Assembly: GCA_903995115.1 (NCBI GenBank) | Contig: LR877148.1 | Location: forward strand, 622,501 to 686,500 | Origin: Angomonas deanei | Taxonomy: Eukaryota > Euglenozoa > Kinetoplastea > Trypanosomatida > Trypanosomatidae | Length of the DNA: 64,000 nt | Direction: 5' to 3' | In this document: piece by piece, positions 1 to 8,648 of the stretch | How the letters are laid out: every line of letters starts with the position of its first letter | How positions within the stretch are numbered: the first letter of the stretch is position 1 | The notes under the pieces: generated by a model | The model's input: only the letters and a program-made list of their open reading frames with translations | Told to the model about the DNA's origin: nothing | The model's database searches: none | Program-made: the position numbers and the translations under genes

Positions 1-828
1 CAAGCAGCGCAGGAGATGGAGCACTACAAGCTGGAGGCGCAGATGCGCAACCACAACAAGAACAAGAAAAATACGAAACTGCTGCTAAAGAGCAAGAACG
101 ACTTTGCCGGTACGCAGGACGATATTCTGTTCCCCTACATGTTTGCGGAGGTGCACTCCAACAAGATTGGGCCTCACGTCATTCGGGTGAAGAGCCGCGT
201 CCAGAAGAATAAGAAAAAGTTCGAGGAAGAGTACTCCGATGCGGCGCTGATGGAGCGAGCACAGGAGGCGGCCAAGCGACGGAGAGGAAAGGGCGCCCAT
301 GAGGCAGACGACGACGACTCGATTCTCAACCTCGACGACGACGTCATGGAGGAAATGGACTTTGACAACATGGACCAGCTAGAGGAGGAACTGCAGTTGC
401 AGGAGAATGGTTTATTAGGGGACGACGAGGAGGAAGACGATGAAGACGACGAGGAAGGCACCAGACGGACAGGACGACGTCGTCTGGAGAAGGAGGAGAT
501 GCTCGCCGACAACGGAGAGGCCAGCGAGGACGACGACGATGACTTGGATAGTAGCAATGCGGAATTTGACCAGGAGAGCGACGACGCCCTCTCCGACTTG
601 GACGACTACTACAAACCCGACGGCGAGGAGGAGGACGAGGAGGATGACAGCTCCGAGGAAGGTGGAGAAGACCCCACGGCGCCACCAGGGGAGGACAGCG
701 CAGACGACGACGATAATAGTGAAGAGGCCTTCCACGAACAGATGACGGAGGCGTTGCAGGAAGACGTGAATGAAAAGACACGTGCGGAGCAGAAAAAGTA
801 TAAGCGCATCAAGCCAGACAAGTACTAA
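1..828 (+). CDS. Acidic C-terminal part of an unidentified protein (5' partial)
   Basis: The frame is open from base 1, so the N-terminus lies outside the window; the ATG at 16 is probably internal. About 275 residues are visible. The first ~75 are basic and Lys/Asn-rich. The rest is dominated by long Asp/Glu runs mixed with Ser, and the chain ends in a basic tail (Lys-Tyr-Lys-Arg-Ile-Lys-Pro-Asp-Lys-Tyr). Such alternating acidic and basic tails are common in nucleolar and ribosome-assembly factors, but I see no domain that proves this. The stop is TAA at 826-828. Coding is certain from frame length and GC-rich third positions; the function is unknown. Confidence 0.8.
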   Translation, partial: QAAQEMEHYKLEAQMRNHNKNKKNTKLLLKSKNDFAGTQDDILFPYMFAEVHSNKIGPHVIRVKSRVQKNKKKFEEEYSDAALMERAQEAAKRRRGKGAHEADDDDSILNLDDDVMEEMDFDNMDQLEEELQLQENGLLGDDEEEDDEDDEEGTRRTGRRRLEKEEMLADNGEASEDDDDDLDSSNAEFDQESDDALSDLDDYYKPDGEEEDEEDDSSEEGGEDPTAPPGEDSADDDDNSEEAFHEQMTEALQEDVNEKTRAEQKKYKRIKPDKY

Positions 829-1246
829 CTCTCCCCCTTGACGAAAAAAAAAAAAAAATCTTTTGAAATACTAACCATAAAAAAATAACTTTTTTCTAAA
901 AATCCACGATTAATTCATTATATTTTAAAAACCAATTCTAACATATATAATTCCTCTTTAACACTCTAATCCAGTTAAACTCTCGTAGACATACAAAGAA
1001 CATTGATTCCCAAGTTTTATATCCTTCAACAAGAACTGCAGGTTGTGTTCACTCTATCACTCTCTCCTCTGATTCTCGTTTGAAAAAGATAGAAAGAAAA
1101 GATTAATAGGTCATACCAAGATACATTTCTTTGTTCATTGTTATTTTAGTGTTTGCGCATTTATTTATTTTTCATTTTCATTAATATTATTAATATTTAT
1201 ATAGCAGCATTGCTATTATCTTTCCTAAACTATTTCAGTAGACACC
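829..1246 (+). other. Spacer with predicted SL acceptor
   Basis: AT-rich spacer with A and T runs and no convincing ORF or RNA gene. A pyrimidine-rich stretch at about 1211-1236 is followed by AG at 1237-1238, 8 nt before the next ATG, and is the likely trans-splice acceptor. The site is inferred from position only. Confidence 0.5.
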
Positions 1247-2230
1247 ATGTTTCACCGTACTTCCCCCTTTTTGGGTCTCTTCAGCCGTGGCAAGAAGGAT
1301 ATGGGCTACATGCTAGAGGCGCACTTCTGGGGTCTCACCCGCTACCGCATCCTCCCCCGCTTCCTCGGCTTAGACTACGCTGGTAACATCATCTTCTACC
1401 CCTCCTACCGGAAGCAAACCTTCGGTGGCTGGACCGCCGTGACGTTAGGTGCCCCTGGCAACATGGGCGCCTCCCTCCTCAGCTCCGACATGAGCGGCGT
1501 CAACGTCCTCGAGGATGGCTATCCCATGCACTACAAGGCTAGTAAGAAGCTAAACCAATTCGTACAGGATGAGCGCGCCAAGTGGACCAAGAAGATAAAG
1601 GAAGACGAGGCCAAGAAGAAGAAGGCGGAGGCCGAGGCGGCGGAGAAGGGAGGCGCACCAGCGTCACCGAAGGCGGAAGAAAACGCGTACGACAGCGACG
1701 CGCTCTTCCGGGACCGACTAGCCATCAAGTTCTCTCATCCCCGCTTCTACAGCCGCCAGCTGCGCCTCAACCCCATTACCACCCTGCTCTACAAGGGCTT
1801 CTACTTTTACCTCTGGGCGGTGCTGGTGTCCCTCATTGTGCAGGGCTACCTCATGTTCCGTGCGTGGGTGAACCCTCCGGCGCGGGCCGGCCTCAAGAAC
1901 CTGGAGGAGCACGTCCTGCACATCCCTCGTCTGCTCTTCGCCGGCTGTGTCTACGCGACGGCCTGGCTGCTGCGCTCTGCCCAGCCCGTGCTGGACCCCT
2001 TAGTGAAGCTGCTCAAGGAATGGTTTCCGCAGGTGAACTGGGATGCCATGTCCTCGGAGAGTCTCGCCTCCAGGGCACAACACCTCGCCGACGACACCCA
2101 CCCCTCCGCGGAGAAGAGAAAGGAGGAGATCAAGCGGGTGGAGGTCAAGACGGAGCAGGAGCGACGCACGTGGTGGACTCGTGTCCTCCTGGTGCTCCTC
2201 GCCCTCTTTTCTGTTTTGTGCGTCTTGTAA
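1247..2230 (+). CDS. Putative membrane protein, unknown function
   Basis: 327 residues beginning at the ATG right after the predicted splice acceptor. The N-terminal ~110 residues are rich in aromatic residues and glycine. A Lys/Glu/Ala-rich charged helix follows (about residues 110-150). There are hydrophobic segments near residues 182-205 and 222-242, and a C-terminal hydrophobic anchor (last ~18 residues) that ends the protein. A charged, probably coiled stretch precedes the tail anchor. The pattern suggests an integral or tail-anchored membrane protein, perhaps of an organelle. I do not recognise the family. The frame is intact and codon use matches its neighbours. Confidence 0.8.
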   Translation: MFHRTSPFLGLFSRGKKDMGYMLEAHFWGLTRYRILPRFLGLDYAGNIIFYPSYRKQTFGGWTAVTLGAPGNMGASLLSSDMSGVNVLEDGYPMHYKASKKLNQFVQDERAKWTKKIKEDEAKKKKAEAEAAEKGGAPASPKAEENAYDSDALFRDRLAIKFSHPRFYSRQLRLNPITTLLYKGFYFYLWAVLVSLIVQGYLMFRAWVNPPARAGLKNLEEHVLHIPRLLFAGCVYATAWLLRSAQPVLDPLVKLLKEWFPQVNWDAMSSESLASRAQHLADDTHPSAEKRKEEIKRVEVKTEQERRTWWTRVLLVLLALFSVLCVL

Positions 2231-2586
2231 ATAATTTTATAAGAACAGTAGAAAATAAAGAAAAAACAGAATGTAATATAGGATAGATTTGTACGTGTCT
2301 TTATGCTGTATCCTAACATTAAAATATATCCCGTAGGACTAACATCATTGCAACTTCCCAAAATGCACTTGGGGTCAATGATGGATAACCCTCCGACAAT
2401 AAAAGTTTTTTTTTTTTAAAAAAAAAAAAAAAAAGAGAGAATCGTTCTAATGGACCCACTAAACCGTGTTGCGTTGGGAAAGATAGAACTTTTCTTCAAT
2501 GGAAACCATTTTTTATTTCTCCCTCCTACTCTTAATGTTGATTGTAGTAGTAGTTTTTTTTTCTTTTTTTTTCTGTTGGGAAGTAT
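2231..2586 (+). other. Spacer with pyrimidine tract and very short predicted 5' UTR
   Basis: AT-rich, with a T run followed by an A run near 2406-2435. A T-rich pyrimidine tract at 2554-2573 precedes AG at 2582-2583, leaving only three bases before the next ATG. No gene is seen here. Confidence 0.5.
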
Positions 2587-3339
2587 ATGTTTCAATCGAG
2601 ATTAGTTCTACGACCTCTTCAGTCGCTAGCGGCCGCCTCCGCTGTGTTGCCCAGAGACTACAGCAATCTACCCTACAAGAAGGCGGAGAAGCTCCCAAAG
2701 GACGGAAAGAGAAACTGCATTCCCCACCCGAGCCACAACACGATCCCTAGTCCTGCCGGGCGCGCCCCACTGCCGGCGCCGCTGCGTAGTAATTATATCG
2801 ATCGCTCCCCTTTTGATCGTCACAGCAATATTAACAATAACAGTTCCATCAAGTCTTTCCGCCGGGCCATGTGCCGCAGTTCTGATGTGTCGATGCGACC
2901 CATGCTGTTTTACGCCGCCGATGGTGTGACGGAGAATGTGAAGGAAAGTGTGGCTCAGCACCCTGCGCGTAACTACGGCGAGAAGGTGCAGGAGGTGAGC
3001 TGTCGCTGGGCAGCCAAGTTCTACGGTAATGTGACCTACGGGCCCCGTAACTACCCGTACCCCTCTTCCCGCTGGTTGGCGCGGCGGTTCCGCATGAAGA
3101 AGCATCGCATCATCAAACGTTTCCGCTTCCGTCGTTACAAGTTAGCGGCCGTCGCCAACTTGCCTTTTGCGAAGATGATTCGTGTGGGGATGTTGCCGGA
3201 GCTGAAGAGTTCCAAAACCAAGAAGGGCGATACGCTAGACGCTGGTCTCACGCAGCAGCTGGTGGGGGCAGCAAAGGGAGCCACGGGCGCCAAGACGGCC
3301 GGTCGCCGCCGCCGCCCAAAGTCAAAGTACCAAGTGTAA
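2587..3339 (+). CDS. Probable mitochondrial ribosomal protein mS38-like
   Basis: 250 residues. The N-terminus looks like a mitochondrial presequence (Met-Phe-Gln-Ser-Arg, then Leu/Ala/Arg-rich). Near residues 160-185 there is a very basic motif, RMKKHRIIKRFRFRRYK, which resembles the MKKH-K/R signature of the mS38/AURKAIP1 (DUF1713) family, where it contacts small-subunit rRNA. The C-terminus is again basic (Gly-Arg-Arg-Arg-Arg-Pro-Lys). The length is greater than in human mS38, as is common for kinetoplastid mitoribosomal proteins. Presequence and motif are seen; the family call is inferred from the motif alone. Confidence 0.55.
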   Translation: MFQSRLVLRPLQSLAAASAVLPRDYSNLPYKKAEKLPKDGKRNCIPHPSHNTIPSPAGRAPLPAPLRSNYIDRSPFDRHSNINNNSSIKSFRRAMCRSSDVSMRPMLFYAADGVTENVKESVAQHPARNYGEKVQEVSCRWAAKFYGNVTYGPRNYPYPSSRWLARRFRMKKHRIIKRFRFRRYKLAAVANLPFAKMIRVGMLPELKSSKTKKGDTLDAGLTQQLVGAAKGATGAKTAGRRRRPKSKYQV

Positions 3340-3659
3340 CCGTGGCATAAGTATATATGAAAGAAAGAGAATCCCATTAATTTTTTTTTTTTTGTAGTAA
3401 CCTTTTTTCTACCAATGATTACAGTTTATATAAAATAGTGGTTTTTTTTTTTGGCGTTTGCGGTATCCTTTTTCGCGTATTGCGTTCGTTTTTGAGAGCT
3501 GCGTTCTGATGCGTATACTTCATCGCTTTCCCTCTTTAAAATATTAAAGATATAGTACGACACCCTTTATGGTAAACTGTTTTATAATAATAGTATCGAT
3601 TATGTTTCGTCGCGCACTAAAAAAGTCTGTGTTCCTTCAAACATCCCTCCGTGTTCGTG
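3340..3659 (+). other. Spacer with T tracts and a small upstream ORF
   Basis: T runs at 3382-3393 and 3442-3452, then a pyrimidine-rich stretch near 3522-3537 with a candidate AG at 3548-3549. A short ORF (3602-3700) overlaps the start of the next gene in another frame and is treated separately. Confidence 0.45.
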
Positions 3660-3700
3660 ATGGACGGGATTGCGCATTCTCTACGAACCGCGTACAGTGA
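3602..3700 (+). other. Short upstream ORF with presequence-like N-terminus
   Basis: A 32-codon frame (Met-Phe-Arg-Arg-Ala-Leu-Lys-Lys...) that overlaps the beginning of the next gene in a different frame; an in-frame ATG at 3569 would extend it upstream. Its first ~19 residues are Arg/Lys/Leu-rich without acidic residues, like a mitochondrial targeting peptide. It could be a chance uORF, or the true N-terminus of the next gene separated by one extra base, as seen in several other genes of this window. Confidence 0.3.
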
Positions 3701-4673
3701 GGCAAAGCAGATGACGGCAGAGGAGGCCATCACCACTTACATTTCCTCCACTAACGGAAAACTACCCACTCCATCCGATTGGTGGAAGGTGTTTGCGTCC
3801 CAAATAACGACGGTTAACTGTTCTTCCGAGGACATTGTCTGTCTGACGCCGCTGTCGTGCGACCACCTGCGGTGGATGGAGAGTTGCTGGAGGTGTACCC
3901 TAGCCGAGGAAACCGTCTTACAGTGTACAAAGGGAGAGTTGGTGCCACTCGGTGTGGAGTGGATGGGTCTTCTGATTCTCTGGTGCGCACAAGCGGCCGT
4001 TGCATTAACGCACACGACCAACACCACTGTACGGGACTACCACGTTGGGTTGTCTACTTGGTTGACCGACTACGTGTTGCCTTTGCTGAACTTTTGTGTG
4101 ACACGCGATGGATCGTCTTCACGGTTCACCGAGCGGCACCTGTGGACAGTACTCTTCCATAGCGTCACCCTCACGTTGGATAATATGCTGTCCAAAGATG
4201 AGAATGCACATTTGAGATCGGAGTTGACCGGTTTAGGCCACGACTTGGACGTTGTGCCGGAGCACTGTCTTAATTATATGCTAGCAAGCTGGTTGCTCCA
4301 TGAGAAAAGACCAGTAGGCGTGTCGTACGCACCGCTGCAGGCGGTGGGAGCTATTCACAGTGGACTGGACCGACAGGCCGTACTGTGCAAAACGCAGCAC
4401 CTACAGGAGAAGTCCACTAATATAGGTAGTACCTCTTCCTTGTGGTTTATACCCCTGTACAAACTATTTTTGAACATGGATTATCTTTCTGAATACGTAT
4501 CGCAGGAGGCGTCCACTCTGTGTGTCGCGCACTCGTTAGATACTCCGTTCCGCACGTGGGACAGTGCCTCGGCTGGTTATTACGCCAGACCGCACGACAT
4601 TGCGGACAAAGAAACCATCGAACGCATCAACACTGAAATGAATCAAATTGCACAAAGGAATCCAAAACCATGA
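3660..4673 (+). CDS. Conserved-looking protein of unknown function
   Basis: 337 residues from the ATG at 3660, the first ATG in this frame. The protein is mostly helical in appearance, with several Trp/Leu/Cys-rich segments (for example around residues 100-120) but no clear signal peptide or strong membrane segment. I see no recognisable catalytic motif. If the upstream short ORF is joined, the protein gains a basic mitochondrial-type N-terminus, but that is speculation. The stop is TGA at 4671-4673. Codon use is GC-rich in the third position, as in its neighbours, so coding is likely. Confidence 0.75.
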   Translation: MDGIAHSLRTAYSEAKQMTAEEAITTYISSTNGKLPTPSDWWKVFASQITTVNCSSEDIVCLTPLSCDHLRWMESCWRCTLAEETVLQCTKGELVPLGVEWMGLLILWCAQAAVALTHTTNTTVRDYHVGLSTWLTDYVLPLLNFCVTRDGSSSRFTERHLWTVLFHSVTLTLDNMLSKDENAHLRSELTGLGHDLDVVPEHCLNYMLASWLLHEKRPVGVSYAPLQAVGAIHSGLDRQAVLCKTQHLQEKSTNIGSTSSLWFIPLYKLFLNMDYLSEYVSQEASTLCVAHSLDTPFRTWDSASAGYYARPHDIADKETIERINTEMNQIAQRNPKP

Positions 4674-4978
4674 ATAACACCCCCGTTTCTTTCTCTCACA
4701 TGGTGGAAACACCTTCTCTGCTACCTTCATTAGAAATGTGTCTACTTGCATTCAGCATAGTTTGTCCCGGGGTAAACGCTTCTCTCTTTCTTTGTATGTG
4801 TGTGTCAACTTTTACACGAACTATTTCTCCTCTCTCACTTCCTACCACTTGCATTTATAAGACACTCTCATTTTTTCTTCCAGAAAAAAAAAAAGAGAGA
4901 AGGTTTTTAGTCGTTTTTTCAAACGGTCAATAAAAACCTTCAAAAAAAAAAAAAGACAATAATAATTTTAATAAAAAG
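4674..4978 (+). other. Spacer with predicted SL acceptor
   Basis: AT-rich spacer. A pyrimidine tract at about 4863-4881 is followed by AG at 4882-4883, giving a 5' UTR of roughly 95 nt that contains A-rich runs. No RNA gene is seen. Confidence 0.5.
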
Positions 4979-6562
4979 ATGCAGTGCACTCGTTTCCTTT
5001 TCCGTGGTGTTCTCCTGTCGTCCACGGCTCTTCTCTTCGCCCCTAAACGGGCGAAGGTCGGCTCCCTCCCACCAGAAACCCTCGCCTCCCGCTTCCCCTC
5101 CTTCTCCCGGCAATGGGTGCGCGCCACCAGCAACAAGCTGCTGCAGCCCCACCACGTCGCCCCGGACAGCCTCAAGCTCGTGGAGTGGAAGTGCCCCCAC
5201 TGTGAGGAACAGTTTAAGGAGCGGGTGGACCGCTACGTGGCGTCGGGTGGGATGTGTCCTTCGTGTGAGAAGAAGGCACCGCTGGGGGAGGTACCTCGGA
5301 GGAAACGGTCGGCTGTCGACCTGCTGGGCGAAGAGAAGGCCGTCAAAAGCGTCTCGGATGGAAACTACTTGACGCACAACGAGCGGCGGAACTTGCAGCC
5401 AATGCTGGCCAAGAACTACGACAAGGAGGGAACGAAGATCAGTTTCACAGGAGGTGAGACGGTCATGATATCCCCCAAGCTAGATGGCATCCGTTGCATC
5501 GTCACGTTTGATAAACAGAATCAGCAAATCCTCTTCTTCAGTCGCGCTGGTACCTTGTTCGACTGCTGTGACGCCCTCATTGAACCACACCTGCGACACC
5601 TCTTCGAGATGGATGAGAGTTTAGTGCTGGATGGAGAGCTCTACAATGACTTTGCCAACCAGAAAAGAATACGCCACTATCTTCAGCATAGACCTAAGAA
5701 TAGTGCTAACGACTCCCCTTTCGATCGCGTTTTTCCAAAACTGTGCCGAAAGCCCACGACGGGGAAGAATGGTAGAGAGAAGCTGTACCAGGACATTAGC
5801 TTTGAACAGTTAGTTTCTGCCATACGCACAACACGAGGGAAGCGCACGGAGGAGGTGGCGGCCAAACAACGACTACTACAGTATCATATTTTCGATGTCA
5901 TGTACTCTTCTCAATTCGTGGAGAGTCCCACGCTAGACGGTAGTCACTACCCTTTCTCACATCGGTACAATCTGCTGCTCAGCATGCTGTCCGACTTGGC
6001 CAAGTACAATAAAAAGCACTTGGGGAAGTCAGTGTACGATGCAACTGTGATCCAGCCAGTGCCCGCCTTGGTAGCTGAAAACGAAGAGCAGGTAGAGGCC
6101 GCACTGGGGACGGCGATGCAGGTCGGTTTCGAAGGGATCATGGTACGACGAGAAGGGAGCGCAACAGACAGCCCAAAACGGTCCGTCAAGCGCAGCCGTC
6201 GCTCCTCCTCTGCCGGTGTGTTCGGCGGGTACGAGTGCGGTAAGCGAAGTAGTTCCTTGCTAAAGTACAAGAAAATGCAGGACGATGAGTTCATCATTGT
6301 GGGAGCCGTAGAGGGCAAGGGGAAGCTGAAGGGTCGACTGGGGGCGTTTGTCTGTCAGGCGAAGAAGAATAAGGGCCTGACCTTTACCGTGACCCCTGCC
6401 ACAACGGAACAGAAGAAGAAGGAGATGTGGTCTGTGTGGTCCAAGTCGTACAAAGGAAAGGCTCTCACCGTGCAGTACCAAGATCTTACACCAGACGGCA
6501 TCCCTCGGTTCCCTGTAGGCAAATGCATTAGAGGTGCTGCCAGCGGCGAAGACTGGATTTAA
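4979..6562 (+). CDS. Mitochondrial (kinetoplast) ATP-dependent DNA ligase, copy 1
   Basis: 527 residues. The nucleotidyltransferase core is clear: motif I Lys-Leu-Asp-Gly-Ile-Arg-Cys with the adenylated lysine at residue 167, motif III LVLDGELYND, IIIa FDVMY, IV EGIMVRR and V LLKYKKMQDDEF, then an OB-fold region (VEGKGKLKGRLGAF). This is the LIG k family that joins kinetoplast DNA minicircles in trypanosomatids. An Arg-rich start with hydrophobic leader fits mitochondrial import. Residues 75-100 hold a Cys-x2-Cys ... Cys-x2-Cys module of zinc-ribbon type, which copy 2 also has. There is an insertion rich in Ser/Arg/Lys near residues 395-420. I cannot decide between the kappa-alpha and kappa-beta orthologues. 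The frame is intact. Confidence 0.93.
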   Translation: MQCTRFLFRGVLLSSTALLFAPKRAKVGSLPPETLASRFPSFSRQWVRATSNKLLQPHHVAPDSLKLVEWKCPHCEEQFKERVDRYVASGGMCPSCEKKAPLGEVPRRKRSAVDLLGEEKAVKSVSDGNYLTHNERRNLQPMLAKNYDKEGTKISFTGGETVMISPKLDGIRCIVTFDKQNQQILFFSRAGTLFDCCDALIEPHLRHLFEMDESLVLDGELYNDFANQKRIRHYLQHRPKNSANDSPFDRVFPKLCRKPTTGKNGREKLYQDISFEQLVSAIRTTRGKRTEEVAAKQRLLQYHIFDVMYSSQFVESPTLDGSHYPFSHRYNLLLSMLSDLAKYNKKHLGKSVYDATVIQPVPALVAENEEQVEAALGTAMQVGFEGIMVRREGSATDSPKRSVKRSRRSSSAGVFGGYECGKRSSSLLKYKKMQDDEFIIVGAVEGKGKLKGRLGAFVCQAKKNKGLTFTVTPATTEQKKKEMWSVWSKSYKGKALTVQYQDLTPDGIPRFPVGKCIRGAASGEDWI

Positions 6563-6968
6563 TCTCATTTTAATTATCATTTCTTTTTTTTTTATTAATT
6601 CACTGTACACTTATTTCACACCATTCCCTTTTAGACCGACGCCCCACTTCACGTTTTTGTACGGTTGAAGTGTGGACATCAAAAAAATTGTATTTGTAAA
6701 TACTAGCGTCAATAAAAACCTCATTTTACGATTAAAATGTTTGCATATTTTAAAAAACAACTCGCTTTACTGTGGTCTGTACATTTTCTGTTTTATACTT
6801 CACACGATTTCGCTTTTTTTGAATTCTATGAGAGAGTTTACCAAAATGATACGCTGACGAACGTTAGTACCCTTTTTTCCAAAACTCATACTTCTTTTCC
6901 CCTCTTATCCTCTCCCACTCGGTCCGTTTAACCTTTAAAGCCGAAGGAAAGGTATTTAATCTAATCTT
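6563..6968 (+). other. Spacer with predicted SL acceptor
   Basis: AT-rich spacer; small open frames at 6672-6931 show no coding character. The pyrimidine-rich tract near 6891-6920 is followed by AG at 6939-6940, about 30 nt before the next ATG. Confidence 0.5.
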
Positions 6969-8081
6969 ATGTCTACTACAATGAATCCCGTTCACGACCG
7001 AGAGCGCAACGGTCTTCCCCAGGAACCCTCCAAGAATACACCACAAGAGTCCTGGGCGCCGCGGCACGAGGACCTCCCCCACCTCCAAGACAGCTACAAC
7101 CGCAACGTACGGCACTGGGGTCTTTACTATATCACGGCATTCATTCTTGTGGTGGTGGGGTTCGGTATGGCCATTGGCAGTTTCTTCCTCCAAAGTATAT
7201 ACAAGGATATGAGCCTCACGTACAACCTCGGTCCCACAACCCAAGGTCAGACAGATTACTGCAGCATTGATTGTAGTGGCGTCACCGATGCTATAGTTGC
7301 GGAACTGTACGACGACGTGAGCATTCAAATCGACCAAGCATCCGGCTACTACTACGAGTGGCACATGAGCGGTACTTACTGGAGGGAGAAAATGCTGCAA
7401 GTCCTGTACGATCACTACGGCGGTTCCAGTCACTACACGTGCACTAATACCGCGGGCGGTGGCTATGAAATCTCTCTGGACTACGATGAAGGCCTCAACC
7501 TGACCGCTACCTACACCGTGGACTGTTCTAGTCAAAAGATTCAGTTCAACGGGGGAACGTCCTACACGGCCGGCGCCTTCTACGTCAAGGTGAAGGGGGG
7601 AAGTGAGCTCATCAAGGCGGGCGACCATGACTACAACCAGATCGGCCGAGCTGCCAGCATCACGTTGGTTATTTTCACTTTCCTCGCCGTTGTTATGGCA
7701 TTGCCCGTGGTCATCATGATGTCCCTGGCGTCCCGCGACCCCACGTACATTCTCCGCCGTGGGTGTTCCTGCTGTGGCTGCTGCTCGTGCTGTGTCGCCT
7801 CCAGTGTTCGCCAGTTGATAGCCGCTGCCATTGCGTTTCTGACCATTGTTGTATTTCTCATTGTGGTGGTCCCACTCGGTATTGGGTGTGGTGTCATCAC
7901 GAACGCACTTGATTCTTGCTCTTCCTGCACTGCGTACTACTGTAGAACAAATAAATGCAACGGCATTACGGCGATGGGCATGACAGGTGGTCATATCGCA
8001 TTCTACGTCATCATGCTCGTCACGCAGCTGGTCGCCCTTGCGCTGATGTGTGCTGGATACGCTCAGCACATTCCAAATTAA
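6969..8081 (+). CDS. Four-TM membrane protein, unknown family
   Basis: 370 residues. A ~48-residue polar, Pro-rich cytosolic-type N-terminus is followed by four predicted TM helices at about residues 50-75, 228-253, 283-310 and 342-366. The large loop between TM1 and TM2 (~150 residues) contains several Cys, Tyr and N-glycosylation-type sites and is likely extracytoplasmic. The short loop after TM2 has a cluster of Cys (CSCCGCCSCC). The topology recalls amastin or tetraspanin-like surface proteins, but I see no diagnostic signature of either. It sits between the two DNA ligase genes. The longer antisense frame at 6864-8069 is taken as a shadow of this gene. Confidence 0.8.
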   Translation: MSTTMNPVHDRERNGLPQEPSKNTPQESWAPRHEDLPHLQDSYNRNVRHWGLYYITAFILVVVGFGMAIGSFFLQSIYKDMSLTYNLGPTTQGQTDYCSIDCSGVTDAIVAELYDDVSIQIDQASGYYYEWHMSGTYWREKMLQVLYDHYGGSSHYTCTNTAGGGYEISLDYDEGLNLTATYTVDCSSQKIQFNGGTSYTAGAFYVKVKGGSELIKAGDHDYNQIGRAASITLVIFTFLAVVMALPVVIMMSLASRDPTYILRRGCSCCGCCSCCVASSVRQLIAAAIAFLTIVVFLIVVVPLGIGCGVITNALDSCSSCTAYYCRTNKCNGITAMGMTGGHIAFYVIMLVTQLVALALMCAGYAQHIPN

Positions 8082-8648
8082 TCGAGTAGAATTCTCGGCA
8101 AAGTTTGAAGAGGTCGTTATTTTGAGCTGTACTCATTTCCCCACCTTCTCATTTTTTCGCCCATTTTCTTTTTTTCGATGTTTTCTACCTACACCCCTTA
8201 TCCCCTGTATTTTAGTTGTGTTTTCGATTGCAAAACGTAAAGTAAATAAAAAGCAAATACATATTTATTTCATTTTTTGTACTTTGCTCGTTACGTCGCA
8301 ACTTGTTTCTACAAGCCTACCAGTGCAGACGAGCGCTTTTTACCAATCTTTTTTTCTTTTGTGGTTTTTTCTTTTCCTGCACATTTCCGCAAACTCAATA
8401 GATCTAATCATTGATTTGCATTTTTTTTGTTCGCCCTCGATGTATTTGTTATCGTGAAATACGAGATCCCCCTGTACAGCCTTGTCTCCCTCTCAAAATG
8501 GATGTTTGCTGCTGTCTTCAACTTACTTCTTTTCCTTTTTTCTTTTTTTTTCTTCTTATTTCTTTTGTCTATTGGTAAAGTATAATTCATATACAACTTA
8601 TTTTTTTTTTTTTTGTTTTCGTATATATAAACACATAGACATTTTAAA
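8082..8648 (+). other. Spacer (567 bp), T-rich, with predicted SL acceptor
   Basis: Very T-rich spacer with no credible gene. A long pyrimidine tract at about 8524-8568 precedes AG at 8579-8580; a second T run lies at about 8601-8614. The 5' UTR would be ~68 nt. Confidence 0.5.

Noticed and set aside
6672-6931. Small plus-strand frames in the spacer before the four-TM gene.
   Set aside because: AT-rich, Phe/Leu/Ser-biased composition as expected for random AT-rich DNA; no homology or splice context.
6864-8069. A 401-codon minus-strand open frame, longer than the plus-strand gene opposite.
   Set aside because: Its peptide lacks domain or membrane character, while the plus frame has four clean TM helices and the flanking spacer signals; all other genes are on the plus strand.
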